From positions 38,621,686 to 38,685,685 of the forward strand of contig NC_083604.1 of NCBI RefSeq assembly GCF_029168945.1: a stretch of 64,000 nucleotides of DNA, in the 5' to 3' direction. Each line of letters opens with the position of its first letter. Position 1 is the first letter of the stretch. A model generated the notes under the pieces. That model was not told the DNA's origin. It did no database searches and was given only the letters and a program-made list of their open reading frames with translations. Below are positions 35,113 through 48,800 of this stretch, in pieces. This DNA comes from Cannabis sativa. Lineage: Eukaryota; Streptophyta; Magnoliopsida; Rosales; Cannabaceae. The translations under genes and the position numbers were made by a program.

Positions 35113-36549
35113 AATGATGATGTTTTTGTCCTAGTGTATGCTGGTTTTGATCATGTTGTACATTGTACTCCATTGCTTCAAAAGAAATATGATACACACA
35201 TGATATGTTGTCTAGTGTTCCTCATTGCTTGTTTATGTGTCTTCATGTGTGATAATGAAAGTTCCACAAACATTTCTCAAAATGCACGTTGACTCAAAAT
35301 ATATAGATAACGGATATCATTTTTTTAGAATTGGTTGAGTAAAAATACATTGGATAATCACATATTATTCTTGATGCTCTCTTGGATTTTTGTTTAATAA
35401 AGCCTTGAATTCTCATATTAATGTGTGCAACTTGGGAAGTTTTTTTTATGTGTTCTATCTGATTATTCGTTGTGGTATATGATCATTATCTTTCTCTGTT
35501 TGTTCAGCTAAGCCTTGATTGCTATCATTTTTTTTTTCTATGAGGCACTTCATGTCCCATCTACAGGTTCTCCAGATCTATCGAGGAAGCTCTAAATAGG
35601 TGAATTTTTCAGGATCTTTTGAACCTTTATTTTTCCCAGCTAAAAAGGCTACCTCTTTTAGATGCAATGGGAAGAGCTTTCTTTAGTGTCCATTTACTAA
35701 TAAGTAGTATGCTCCTTCTATATTAGTATTTCTGATTAAAAGAGGACGACTACATCTCTGAGGGAGAGTGAAAGCCGTAGCTGGTTGCAAAAGAAAGAGC
35801 CGGAGTGTCTAAAGATAAAAAAAAAATGGGCAGCTTAATAAAAATTTTGAGAGAGTGAACCAATGTTCTCACATGAGGTAACTTGCACACACTGAAGAAA
35901 AATCTTGGTTCAAAATCCTGTAAAAAATTCCTTGTTTATTGTCTTTCTTAAGTGTGTGTGAATATGTGGATTGGTAGAAGTTGTCTCATCTTTTTATAGA
36001 GTATGGCTCATTGTGAAGTTGAATGAATTTGTTCTTTGCTCAAATGATCATTGCTCACTTGTTAATTGATTAGGCCACTCATTGTGTTTCCTCTTTACAA
36101 GTTGAACATGTTAATTCTTGAGATATATCATTTGGCATGTTTTTGATTGAAATAAAAATAAATCTCATTTGTAGCATCATTCGTAATATTGTGGTGATCT
36201 GATTGTTTTGTTTAGTCAATCTCTCATTTTTTTTATATCTAATATCCATATGTTTTAGGTCATGTTGTGAGATGGTTTGTCTTTCTTCTTTAATGTTGTA
36301 ATAGATACTTTGGAATTTCTTTGCAATGAGGAGTCTATGTTGCATTTTCTGTCGCCATTCAGGGGGATCTCGTTGATAAACTTCTTATTTTCTTAGGGAG
36401 ACAATTTGACATGGATTATGCTCAATAAAGGGGAAAAAATACTTATCCTTTGTGTCTAAAATGGTAGTGGTGCATTTGTTGTTTGGTTGTTTAAAGTGTT
36501 TGCTTTTCTGTTTGTTTAGACTCTGTTATATTTTGATGGTTGCTTTGTT
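35113..36549 (+). other. Non-coding 3' part of the pol-deleted Copia element
   Basis: No frame of note on the plus strand. The region is T-rich, with TTCAGGGGGATCTCG near 36360 and CAATAAAGGGGAAAAAA near 36424, similar to the PPT-like purine runs that precede Copia 3' LTRs. The expected integrase, RT and RNase H are missing. Confidence 0.55.
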
Positions 36550-36652
36550 GGTGTTGAATCTTTGATTTTGTTATTTTTATATTCAAGCTTAAATCAAGAT
36601 AAAATCAATCTAAATATGAAAAAGATAGGTTAGACAAGAACTTGGGCTTACA
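36550..36652 (+). repeat. Truncated 3' LTR (103 bp)
   Basis: Matches 32400-32502 nearly base for base and ends CTTGGGCTTACA, followed by TSD AAGTG. About 650 bp of its 5' part is absent. Confidence 0.88.
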
Positions 36653-36657
36653 AAGTG

Positions 36658-37545
36658 TTACTGTCGCCATCTTGAATCCAGCTGATTTTGGCCTTTTGTT
36701 GCAGAAAGGACTGGTAGTTTTGCTGTGTTGTTAAGAACTCAGTCCTAGGAGCAAGCTCTTGCTCATGTAGCGTAGCATTTAGGGGTTCTCCTTGTAGCTT
36801 TCCCTGGATTTCATCTAGCTTATTTTTGGCCTGTATTGAAGCAACTTGCAGATTAGAAAAACCATGTTGATTGATCTGTCTCATGATAGGTTTTAAGGCC
36901 TTTAGTTTAGAAACTATGTGGTACATGTTGGTGCCTCTTATGTCCTTCCTCCATACTTTAGCAACCCTCTCATCATACTCAGGATGTGTTTTCCACATAC
37001 GAAAGTACTTGAAAGGCTATTTCCAACAATTCCATATGGGAAAAAGAGACAAGATCCCTGGCGTGTGGTCAAAATTCCCCTCATTTAGAAACAAAGCTTC
37101 TGCATTAGGGTAGTTATCAAACCAATTTTGCTTGGCTAAAACTCTATTAATTTTCGAATAGATTCTATCCTGACCATGTTTCTTATTAGTCCAAGTGTAG
37201 AAACACCCAGAGGCCTTGATATCTTCCAGCTGGCAGTGTTGTAGACATTCAATAAACTTAGCTTTAGCTTGATATTTCACTCTATGAGCAACTCTTTCTT
37301 CCTTGGAAATAATGGCAATAAAGTCTCCCATAATCAACCGATTATCTTTTGTTTTTAGAGAAGACGAATCCTTCCATAATTCTAACCTCCCCTTATGTCA
37401 TTAAATCCATATACTACTGTCAAAAAACTGCTATAGCTTCCATCAATTGTTGAAAGTTTTAAATGCACAAGTTGACTCGTACATTTGATAATGTCAACAA
37501 TAAAACGAATTGGGTTCCATGCTATAACAATTCTCCCTCCTTGGT
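36658..37545 (-). pseudogene. LINE endonuclease and linker to RT
   Basis: Read leftward: 37545-37340 holds frame-shifted endonuclease blocks (GRIVIAWNP, then TVVYGFND). 37337-37017 holds MGDFIAIISKEER and ASGCFYTWTNKKHGQDRIYSKINR, the C-terminal part of an L1-type apurinic-like endonuclease that nicks target DNA. 36998-36648 encodes the spacer ending ISWIQDGDSN, normally just ahead of the RT. It continues at 31743 beyond the Copia insertion. The 5' end (ORF1 and endonuclease start) is missing. Confidence 0.88.
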
Positions 37546-38334
<789 letters not shown>

Positions 38335-39120
38335 AAGAATCCCCACTAGGAGATTTACTCCGGCCTTTCCTTGGTGGGATGTCTTCCCTTCTCTCTTCAT
38401 CCATAGGTAGGGGTTGAAATTTTTCAGTCCTGCCATATGCCAAAAATTTGATCATCACTGTGTTGATGGTGGGCCAGCCTTGTAGGGATGCAGTTGGCCC
38501 TTCTAGCTGCGAGGTGTTCCCAATATCCTTAGGGCATTGAATTCTTGACATAGGGACTTTGTTCCTAAAGAGGATCCCTTATGAGTGGTGGTTATTCCAC
38601 TCTGGACCCAGCCCTTTCATTGAATTTTCTTATCAGTTCATTCGCTGTCCTATTTTGGCAGTTCAGCTCCGCCTGATGGGCTTAGAGGATCGCAGCCTCC
38701 CGATCAATCCATTCTTGGAATTCATGTCTCTATTAGGCAAAAGCATCGCTCATAACAGCGCGTGTTTCTTCTTATCATGGTGGAGGATATTTGTGTGGCC
38801 CTAAACCTGCCCTATGGCTTCTCTCAACCTGGCTAGTTCAGAATCATCCCCCAAGTCAACATGGTGCCCGTTGATGCCAGGTTGGCCAACCCTTGACCCA
38901 TTTTCTCCAGCATATACCTAGGGGATATGCCTTCTCTGGGGAACTCCTATAGTACTCTGGGCAGGTCATCCAGCATTGGTCGGTACATGCTCGACACCTG
39001 TGGGATCTTGCCTGACATTGATTGGACCCTTGGGTCTAGTCACTACAAATGGGACTGCCTAAGGTGGTCGGGTAAGGTTGGTCGGGTTGTTAAGGTTGGT
39101 GGAACCTAGACACTAGGATC
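38335..39120 (-). pseudogene. Possible gag relic of an unidentified LTR element
   Basis: Minus-strand reading gives short phased stretches such as DDSELARLREAIGQV and IKFLAYGRTEKFQPLP / PPRKGRSKSP, which resemble gag N-termini of plant LTR elements but match no motif decisively. Several stops interrupt it. Plus-strand frames across the same bases look like chance. Weak call, supported mainly by neighbouring LTR-like sequence in the same orientation. Confidence 0.35.
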
Positions 39121-39354
39121 CACAACCATTGGATCTTAAGGCTCTATGGACCGACTCCTCCTTGTCAAAAACATAGAGATTACCAGGTGATGAGATCTTT
39201 GCAAGAATGTTTAAACTCTCAACGAAAGCACAAAAATGTCAGCTAGGAAAAAAGCCAACTGACTTGGACTCTAATAAATGTTGATAAATCACTGGTAAGG
39301 AGGTTAGAATATTAATAAAAATAAGAAGAACACGTGATTTATAGAGGTTCGACC
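39121..39354 (-). other. Leader/LTR segment of the unidentified element
   Basis: Non-coding. Together with 41210-41278 and 63249-64000 it forms one stretch once the insertions and their TSDs are removed. ACACGTGATTTATAGAGG near 39335 is the sort of sequence found near LTR ends, but no PBS was recognised. Confidence 0.4.
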
Positions 39355-41209
39355 TGTTGGGTTTTGTGCCCTAAATAAAACCCATTTCAATATAATCAGA
39401 CTTACTTATTAATAAAGATCAGAAATAACATTTTATGTTGCATGGTTCACATGATTTATTTCATTATTATATATATAATGTATGAATTCTATTTAAGTCC
39501 AGAACATATGAATTTGTTAATGATTATAGTGTTGTCAGCACAGTAGAATATAATCTTAATTATATGTTCGAAAGTTTATTCCGTGATTTGTCAGAACACT
39601 GGATTTAGACTTACATGTTATAATAAGCGATAGGTATTCTTACACCTTGGAAAAGTGTTATGTCCTTTCCAGGACATTGGCAAAGTTTACCAGTATCGGA
39701 TGTATGGAGTATACATCGGAAGGGACCGATATTGAACTTTGATTAGATATATTAAAATTTACTGTAATATGTGTTCAATTCAATATCACCCGTTGATCCT
39801 AGATCAAATGATCTTAATCCTGATATGTTTAGGTTCGATCTCAAGAGTATTATACATGTTCTTTGATTTATTAGTTAAGCCTACTTTTGGGTGAGGGTGA
39901 TAAGTACATTTTGGGAACATGATAGTATAATTGAGTGGGAGCGCTAACATAAATATGGAGTCTATAACTTCTATAGGAATTTAGAAGTGAAACGATGATA
40001 TCCTTCGAGCTTGGCTAAACAGAGATAAATGGTGGAGATCTCATTTCACTACGCTGAAATATCATTTATATGCAGCTAAGTGTTTTAAGGATAAAATACA
40101 TTGAAGGTGTAACGGTAAATTAGTGCCTTTTCAATGTAGATACTCTATGAGAGGGTCATTGATGAAATTAGGATTATAACAATGGATAACTAATGACGTA
40201 TCTATATCGTGGAACACATAGAGCGTTCTATATGACTGAGAGTCCCATTCCAAGTTCTAAGTGTGGATTCAATAAGGAATTAATAAGTTAGGGAATTTAC
40301 TTGGTAAATTCGGTTCGACTTATTGGAAGCTCGGAAATATAGGCCCATGGTCCCCATACTAGTTGAGACAATACTGCTTGTAAGACTCAGTTAATTGATT
40401 TTAATTAATCAATTATAATTCTAAAGTTAGACTATGTCTACTTTATGAATTTTCACTAAGCAAGGGCGAAATTGTAAAGAAAAGAGATTCTAGGTTTGTT
40501 TATTAATTTAGAGACTTTATATGTCTAATTAATAAATATATTAAATGACAATATTATTTAATGATTAATTTTTAGTTATTAAATAATTATAATTGTCATT
40601 TAAATGGTTAAAATTGGAAACTTGGCATTTTTGAGAAAATGAAAATGAAAATAATAAAATGGGAAAGTTGCAAAGTGAGGCCCAATTTCCTTATATGGCC
40701 GCCCACTATGCAAAGGGTTTACCATTTTTTTTCCATTATTTTAATGCCATACAATTCTAACCTAAACCTAGAAGGCATTCTATAAATAGAAAGTATTGGC
40801 TTCAGGAAACTAATGACTTTGCATATTGTTCCTTTCAGAAAATGCCATGCGCCACTTTCCTCTCTCTTTTCTTCTCTTTGAATTTCGAAATCCTTGAGTG
40901 ATGGAGTAGTGCCCACACACATCAAGTGGTATGTCAATCATAGTGTGTAAGACTATAGGAGAATCCAAACAACAAGAATGAGAATCAACATCAAAGGAAG
41001 GAGAGAAAGAGATCCAGATTCAGATCTTGATTATGCTCTGCTACAGAAAAGAATCAAGTGCTAGAGATCTGAATGGAAGGATCCGCTGCACCCAATGTAA
41101 GGTTTCTTGAATTTTAAATGTTTTTATTTCATTGTTTTAGAATTCATATTAGGATGTTAATGAAACATACTTCGTAGTAAATCTAGATCCTGGTAAAATA
41201 TTTTCAACA
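39355..41209 (+). mobile_element. Solo Copia LTR (1,855 bp) with TSD CGACC
   Basis: TGTTGGGTTTTGTGCCC...TTTTCAACA, flanked by CGACC at 39350-39354 and 41210-41214. TATA box TATAAATA is at 40781-40788. It belongs to the GTGCC subfamily with 50315-52174. No PBS, PPT or internal sequence is attached. Confidence 0.93.
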
Positions 41210-41278
41210 CGACCCCCTTGTATATGGGTAATAACCTATTCCCCTTTAGTTGTATTACTTGTGAGATAATACCGGGCA
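41210..41278 (-). other. Unidentified element segment between two insertions
   Basis: 69 bp bounded by the CGACC and GGGCA duplications. It connects 39354 with 63249 in the pre-insertion sequence. No gene. Confidence 0.5.
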
Positions 41279-43006
41279 TGTAACGCCCTGACTATCAGGG
41301 ATGCCACGTGTGTGCTTTTATAAACTTATTATTACTAATCTATAACTTTTGGAAAGGGTGTTGTTTAATTAAAACTTTTGATTGAATTTTAAAATAAACC
41401 TTCTTTATGAACACAACTAAAATATAGGGATCCCTTGTTTATAAAATTTCTTTATAACAAGTTGCAAAACGGTTATTACAAAAAAAAAAATATAGTTACA
41501 CTTTCATACATAAGAGAAAAGTGGTCGACCTTGCTTCCCAGAAGTCAAGACAACACGGTTGATATGTACATTGCTGGGAGACCTCTGACCAATGGCCGAA
41601 CAAAATTGCTAATCTTTTTACCTGCACCAAGAAGCACTCACGAGTCACAGTGACTCAGCAAGAAAAGCTACTAGATAAAGCAACTCATTGGAAATGATAG
41701 CAAATTATAGTACCACAGATTGTACATACCATGAGATCATTTTCTTTCAACATACATATACAATGCAACGTCTATACGAGGAAACTTGTTACAAAATGAA
41801 GAGTATTTATAGTTATATATAATCAACAACCTCAGTGTTTCATAAAACACCCTAATCCTATAGTATCATAAAACACCATTCAATTCCAGAGCTTCATAAA
41901 GCACTTTAATCAAGGATCATGATAATCATATATTCTTACATCCCTAGGCCACTGAGATTACAAGAAAAGTGATCAACTTCACAAGCAATATAACATTCAT
42001 TCAATCATACTATAACAAAATGTACTCAATTACAACTTATCACATAATAACACTCTTGATTCATTTCACAACATCGTAACTACACAATTTCTGTACTTCA
42101 TAAAGTACTCTTACCACTTGTTAACCACGAGCTATATATGTCACTATCGTTGCCCGATACAACAAACGATAAGTAAGAAACCTATCCGCGGTTTCAAAAG
42201 TAATTACTCATAACGGTAATGACCGTTTCCTTTACTCGATCATAATCGAGTCACAACGATAATAATCGTTTCATATTATTTTCCCTCGATCATAATCGAG
42301 TCAGAACGACAATAATCGTTTCCTATCATTTCTCTCGATCATAATCGAGTCACAACCAATGCATATCGTTAATCTCGATTGAGATTATGTTACAACAAAC
42401 ACATACTGAGATCTCAATCATAATCGAGTCTATAATTATCATAACGTTAGCCATATATAGTGCCTAATACTCTTCTTACCTAAAAGTTTAGCGTGCATCA
42501 TGTCTAAGTGGAATCAAAGCTTGACGATCCTGGGTCCTATGTCACAACAACAACACTGAGCCCTAAAACCAGCCTGGAGGAAAAACTGAAAAACTCTCCC
42601 CTGTAGGCAACCAGTCGACCGGTTCTGGCAGGGCAGCAACCAAAAGTTCTTTCCTCCTCCAAAAATTCGACCCTAGGATCGCCAAAACAACCTAGAAGTT
42701 CCAGAATAGTTTAATCTCACATCACAATATATTCAAGGTTTCAATTCATATCAATTCTTCAAATTAATCCAAATCACATAATCAAGTAGAATAAATTCAT
42801 CAAACTCAATTTTTTAAAATTTCATAGATACAACAGCTCTATTTCTAACCAAATAGAACTTAAACAACTCAGAAATTAAGTCTAAGAATACTCTAGCCCT
42901 AAAATCCACAAAAACCCTAGCCAAACCTAGCTTAAATCTTAAGAAATTCCAAGAAAGTGTACCAAGAGCTTACCTTGATGCATATACAACTCCCACAATT
43001 CACCAA
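41279..43006 (-). repeat. Left (3') LTR of the Gypsy element, first part
   Basis: Plus-strand start TGTAACGCCCTGACTATCAG. Contains the palindrome array at 42212-42428. Relative to the right LTR it lacks about 50 bp near 41878 and two stretches near 42555-42620. It is broken at 43006 by a solo LTR. Confidence 0.9.
42212..42428. repeat. Array of alternating 16-bp palindromes in Gypsy LTR
   Basis: Short hairpin-forming units, each a 6-bp stem around a 4-base loop: AACGGT-AATG-ACCGTT (42212-42227), CTCGAT-CATA-ATCGAG (42235-42250), AACGAT-AATA-ATCGTT (42255-42270), CTCGAT-CATA-ATCGAG (42285-42300), AACGAC-AATA-ATCGTT (42305-42320), CTCGAT-CATA-ATCGAG (42334-42349), a decayed AAC...ATCGTT (42354-42370), a decayed CTCGAT at 42374, and CTCAAT-CATA-ATCGAG (42413-42428). 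Two motif types alternate. The same array occurs in the right LTR (50204-50314 and 61761 onward). Confidence 0.92.
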
Positions 43007-45181
43007 TGTTACACCCTAACTAGCATAGGCGTATTAAGTAATTTTTAAACATATGGTGCAGCTCGTTGCTAATACACGAGGTTTATGGAAAACGTGATTA
43101 ATTAAAATTTTTGCTTTTTAATTAAACTTATAAAATATTTATACAAAATACTCGGGATCCCGATTACAAAACCATTTACAAAAGTTTACTTCCTATACAA
43201 AATACTTGTCGCCTAGCGACTAATTACAAAAATAGCCTTGCTGTCCCGAGGATCGTACGCTCCAGGCCTAACCGCCCCGACATGTACAATCTTCACCGGC
43301 TCGCCCTCACGGTCCATCAGCTTTAGCCTTGCCCTTACCTACACATAAACATAGCACTGTGAGTCGACAGACTCAGTAAGAAAAGCATAATAATAATCAT
43401 ACATAAATCCCGAGTCATGATCAGACGCCCATACCCCTGACCATAACCCTAACTGCCGTGTCCAACACGATACTGAGTCCTGAACGTTCATAGGGACGGT
43501 ACTAATGACAAGTAACAGCCTATACTCGGTCGAACTGGTCATACTCCAGCTGCTAGTCATACTCTAGGTTGTACCGATGTGTTACAGTATCAGCCTATAC
43601 TCGGTCGAACTGGTCATACTCCAGCTGCTAGTCATACTCTAGCCTGTACCGATGTGACACAGTCGGATGGTTCGAAGCCAACATACATATCTAATGTAAT
43701 CTAACAGGCTTCCTAACATGCACGCTAAACATGTAATCTACATATGCATACTGTTATACTAATCTTACCTCAATTCTGAATTCAGGTGTGGCCAACTGTT
43801 GGAACTAGCTAACGCGGCGGATTACAGGCTCCTAAACCATAAAAATCACAACACTTTAAGTGATACGCTAAATCACTTCCCGGTGACTTAAACTAGGAAC
43901 TAAAAGTTTCTCTATCAATAAAAAGCATGGCAATACCCCAAATAACATAAAAACGAGGAAATCTAGGGTTTTTGAAAATCACCCAACCGGCAGACCGGTT
44001 GTCCAACCGAATTCGGTTCGGAAATTTTCAAAACCCATCCGAATTCCGGATGCACAACGGAATTAGGTTCCTCGCAGGAATTTTTCAAAAATTCACACAT
44101 TGCTCAAATCCAATCCAAACAATACCAAAACTTCCAGACCTGTTCTAAATGACCCAAATAACATTTCTAAAGCAACAAAACCACCCAGAATTCACAGAAT
44201 CAAAAATCACCATTGGAGGTTCAAGATTGAGTTCAAAACTCAAAACTTGACTAATCCCTCCAAACAGCCACTAAAACATGCATAATTCAACATATTTCAA
44301 CATATTAAAACTGCAGAAACCAAACCCTAACTCATGCAATAACTACAGCCATCAATTCACAACTTTCACTCGAAAACTTAAGCTTTTGAATAGAAAAACC
44401 ATAACTTTAAGCAACACCACTAATCATGCATTACTAGCAGCTCAATTAACCTCAAATAAACATGCTTAAATCTCAAAAAATAACAACAAAATCACAGCAG
44501 CAACAACATCAAATTATCAAGCATGCAACTATCAAACTTTTCTTATAACTCAAGAAAATACAAAGAAAGTTGTTAGAGATTAAACCTTGGCTTGGATTAC
44601 ACAAAGAGCTGCTGGAAACAAAGGATTGAGAGAGCAAAATCAAAAGCCCTAGCTTCTCTAAGGGTGGCCGAAAGAGAGAGAGCTTGAGAGAGAAAGAGTG
44701 ATTGTGAATTTTTCCTTTTCTTTAAATCTTTGGTAAAATGAAATAACATACCTTTTACTTGAATTAATTTCAGCAAAACAATAATCAAATAACATATAAT
44801 TAACCAAATAAAGTCCACTAAAGGACAAACTAATAATTGGGCAAAATGACCATTTTGCCCCTTCACACTAAAATAACATAAATAACACTAAAGGGGTATT
44901 TTGGGAATTTCTAAATTCCTGGCCAATCCCAACATTCCCAATGTCTAATAAACTGTCCCACAATACTAACATACTAAGTTGTGATTTTACTGAGCCAAAC
45001 ACCGAGTTCCATGCTACCGGGCACCGGAAATGCAAACTTATGAAAACTATTAAATGACATAAAATGCATTTCAGAATTCAACAATAACAGTATAATTAAT
45101 TATTTAAATAGCTATAAATAATTTTCATAATTAAACATGATATAACTGCTAATTTCCAAATTAAACTAAGCTATCTTTACA
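43007..45181 (-). mobile_element. Solo chromovirus-type LTR (2,175 bp) with TSD ACCAA
   Basis: Plus-strand TGTTACACCCTAACTAGC...CTATCTTTACA, flanked by ACCAA at 43002-43006 and 45182-45186. The uninterrupted right LTR of the host shows the empty site near 62635. Its right part resembles the chromovirus LTR at 23996-24734. No coding sequence. Confidence 0.93.
43516..43665. repeat. 75-bp tandem duplication within the solo LTR
   Basis: The unit beginning CAGCCTATACTCGGTCGAAC at 43516 is repeated at 43591 with few differences. Each unit also holds two TCATACTC boxes. Confidence 0.9.
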
Positions 45182-45806
45182 ACCAATCTAGCCAAAAGCT
45201 AAGGAATTCACTGAACAAAATCCCCCTTTGATGCTTCTTCTAGGGTTCGGCAAAAAGAGAGAAAAAGAGAGAAAAGAGAATGATAAAAAGTTGTTCCTTC
45301 TAGCTTCTTCTTTCTTTATTTAAATCCCTTTTTTTTCTTTTCTTTTTTTTTTTTATAAATAAACAGCCAGCCCAACTACATAAGACAATCATTTTTCCCC
45401 AAGCAAAAATGACCAATCTAGCCTTACCCTAAAACTAAACTAAATACACCTTAGGGGCAATTTGGTAATTTTAGCTAAATGCCAAACCGACAATCTAAAA
45501 ATTCAAAACTAAACTAGAATACTTCAAAAATATTTCCTCTTTTAATGTCGTGACATTTCTGACCACCCGTCAAGTTCCACAGTTGTTAAGCCGGAAAATA
45601 TTTTATTCAAATTATAGTATCTGCGATTCCCGCATAGTCCAATATAATCTCCGTAGTTAATAAATTACGCTTTATTTATTCTTATTTCCCTAATCAACTC
45701 GTATGTAGTTTAAGTAGGATTATAATCCTACTCTAATGTCCACTTAATCACATATTTAATAAAATATGTCTAATTAAAATATCACTATATTTTCTGGGAT
45801 ATTACA
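45182..45806 (-). repeat. Left LTR of the Gypsy element, second part
   Basis: Continues from 43006 after TSD ACCAA (45182-45186) and ends CTGGGATATTACA at 45806, identical to the right LTR end at 63243. Confidence 0.88.
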
Positions 45807-48800
45807 ACTATTCCCTCCTTATAGAAATTTCATCCTCGAAATTTATTTAACAACTCGGGATACAGCTCCCGCAACTGGGACTTTAACCTTTAAATTGCCT
45901 TTCAATCTTATTGTTCTTTCACAACACTATAACTAGCGACATAGTCTTTGCTCCACAACTCTCTCTCTTTTCTTTTCAAAATTTGTACCGATTGTTCCCC
46001 TCATGACAAGTCAGTTTGAAATTCGATATCATTGTAACTCTGTATATGGATCGCTTTTACCTCATACTTCTAAAACATTGAAGTACACATTGTAAGTTCC
46101 AAATAAAACAGGGAGTATGGCTAGCTAATAAGCTACCCAACCTACCCTTTCCAGAAACTCAAACGGATCGATTATCCTGGGACTTAACTCCCTTTTCTAA
46201 CCAATTTATGAATTTTCCTTTCATCAGAATCACCTGAAGAACGATAAAATTCCCTACATCGAATTTAATATCTCTATACTTGGATCAGCATAGCTCTTCC
46301 ATCTATTACACTTGCTTGTTACAGGCTCATTCAGCATTTGAATGTAAACTTTAATTCTCAATCTGAGATAACTACTATCGGAGTACCACGGGGTTGAACT
46401 ATTCCCTTGACAAATAGATTAGCACACCAATCTGCCACAAACACATTTCACTCTGATAAAGAAACTGTACTGATCTTATATAACTTAGTTACTCCCAAGT
46501 AGAATGAGTATGGTGTAGTATGAAATTCATTTAAAACCTTATATTCAATACCCTTATATGACTGATACACCAACCTTGTTTTGATATTGTAAAATTCCTT
46601 TAAACAAATTCAAAAGGTCCTTTATTCATCCGATTTCAAACCTTTCCTTGTACTTTTAAAGTTCGGAGTCACCTTGCTTGGCCACTTTATTTCTTTTCAA
46701 CAGTTTAAACTACAATGTACCATTAACAAGTTCTCCCTTCATAAAGTCAATCTCTTTTCTGGTGGCATTCTTAGCAAACTTTGGTGAGATTTTTTTTGTT
46801 TTACAAACTTGTCCTAGGCCTTTTTAGTTTAAAGTATCCACTACTAATTCTCTCCCCAGAAAGATAGGGAATCATACTATTATAATCTTCAATCACCTCT
46901 AACCATCGTCGTTGCCTTCTAATTAAATTCTTTCTAAATGATAAAATGTTAAGGCTCCTATGATTCATATAAACTTTATAGTTCCGCCAAACAAGTAAAA
47001 GTACCAAACTCCCAAGGTAAAAGCCACCACTATCAATTCAATATCATAACTGGACTACTATCTCTCACACTTTCTCAATCTCTTAGAAGCACATGCAATA
47101 ACTTTCCTGGACTGTATCAAAATACCATCTAATCCTCATTTAGAAGTATTTCATCCAATCACAATTTCTCCTTACTGACTAGCAATGTTAGCACTAGTAA
47201 AATGGTTAACCTCTATTTTTGTTCTTTCTATTTGACCCCACTAAGGGCGTAGGCAACTCTTAACAAACATTCCATAGCATTTTGTTAGTTTCAGAAAACC
47301 TCTAACCTTCATTGCACAGTTGGGATCAGCAAAACTCGCGTTTCTTATGTTTAGTATGAAGCTTTGACTTCCACAACATTACCACACCATCCAAAAATAC
47401 CTCTCAAATGCCTTCTTAAGTTGGAAGAAATCAGGATACCATTAATAAAGTCATTCATGAAGTCACCAGCACGAAAGAAAAAGAAAAAAAAACTATTTTA
47501 GGAATATCCTCCTTTCGAATCTTCAATTGGTAATAACTAGATCGAAGACCAATCCTAGAGAAGATAATCCCCCCTTAAAGTTGTTCAACATAGCATTTAT
47601 CCTGGACAAAGGATACTTATTCTTCACAAATAAAGTTGGCATACTCCAGATTGAATTACTCAAACTAGCAATTTCAACCCTAACATTTCCTACAATGGAA
47701 TCTTCACCACTTTCAATTCTACAATTACCGTCCAATTCAGAACTTTAGATACAAGTTTCTTTCCCATTACCATTTCAATTCAAAATCAATTTCCCACTTT
47801 ATCACTAACCTTAAAGGGCATTCTGAAAAGGCATCTAGAAACCCTTGGACCACAAAATTGTGTCTCAGTCCCACTAATGTTCCCTTTGCGATATTTGTCA
47901 CACTAACTCAAAGGTTAATACATTTATCCTATATTAAACCTTCTGCCTTAAATGCCATGGTTAATGAAATTCGGAATCCTTAAACCTTGCCCACAAACAT
48001 GAATGGGTCGTCACCTTACAGTTCAAGAGTTACCATTTTTCTTTCTCAATCGATGATCGCATTAAACTTTACAAATCAATCCATTCCTAATTCATCCTCA
48101 GGATCCTCTAATCGCAGCTCAACTAACACCACCCAGCATTTCCTTTTCCCCTCATGACTCAGGAAGGGACTTGAATCACTTGCTAGAGAATAACTAGTTT
48201 TTCAGTAAAAGTAGGGTGCTGAAACTACTTGCTAACACATCCTTAAGTTTATACAAACTCCAAATTATCCTCTTCGAAATATAGGAATACGTTGCACCAG
48301 AATCAATCAAAATTACTAACAAAAATTTGATTCATGAAAATTCAACTTATTATAGTAGAAAGGCTAACACCAATCTCAGTCTAGGTCAAACAAACACCCA
48401 AACAGTAACTAGAATGCCATCACCCTTCTATTCCAGTTGTTGCAACAGTATACAATTTCTTCTAAATGGCCTACTGCCCCACATTAAAAGCTGACTCAAG
48501 TTTAGCATTCACCCTAATGAAATCTCTTGCATCTCAGTCCTTACACTCTTGGCAAGAGAGGTTAAATCAACCGCCCGAGCTTAGAACTGGACAACCCCCT
48601 TTTCTAAGCAACTATCTCCTCATTCTGAGCGATATACTCTTCCCACCTTCAACTAGATTAGACTCCCTAGCGGTCTTAACAGCCGTTTCCTCAAAACAGA
48701 ACTTCGCCATTCGATCGCGTTTAGTGTCATTCTCCATCACCATGCTGCCCGAGATCAACTATGAATGTTCTACTACTTTTCTACTCAGATAATCTCTTAC

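Larger units (their letters stand above)
31749..36652 (+). mobile_element. Pol-deleted Copia element with TSD AAGTG
   Basis: TSD AAGTG is at 31744-31748 and 36653-36657. 5' LTR is 31749-32502, PBS 32505-32518, gag-protease 32716-35112, non-coding 3' part 35113-36549, and a 3' LTR reduced to 36550-36652. Integrase, RT and RNase H are absent. It split a LINE exactly between the segments at 31743 and 36658. It is non-autonomous. Confidence 0.9.

Noticed and set aside
42235..42349. CRISPR-like spacing of repeats
   Set aside because: The sequence is a plant LTR; the repeats are two alternating palindromes with similar, non-unique intervals and no cas genes.
43360..43690. Possible host gene exons in the GC-balanced stretch
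   Set aside because: It falls within the solo LTR with exact TSDs and shows a 75-bp tandem repeat instead of codon structure.
44100..44469. Two adjacent small plus-strand frames
   Set aside because: Lie within the TSD-bounded solo LTR, in its AT-rich part; no similarity to proteins.
48466..48792. 108-codon plus-strand frame
   Set aside because: Opposite strand of a decayed Gypsy gag region; composition and lack of any motif point to chance.
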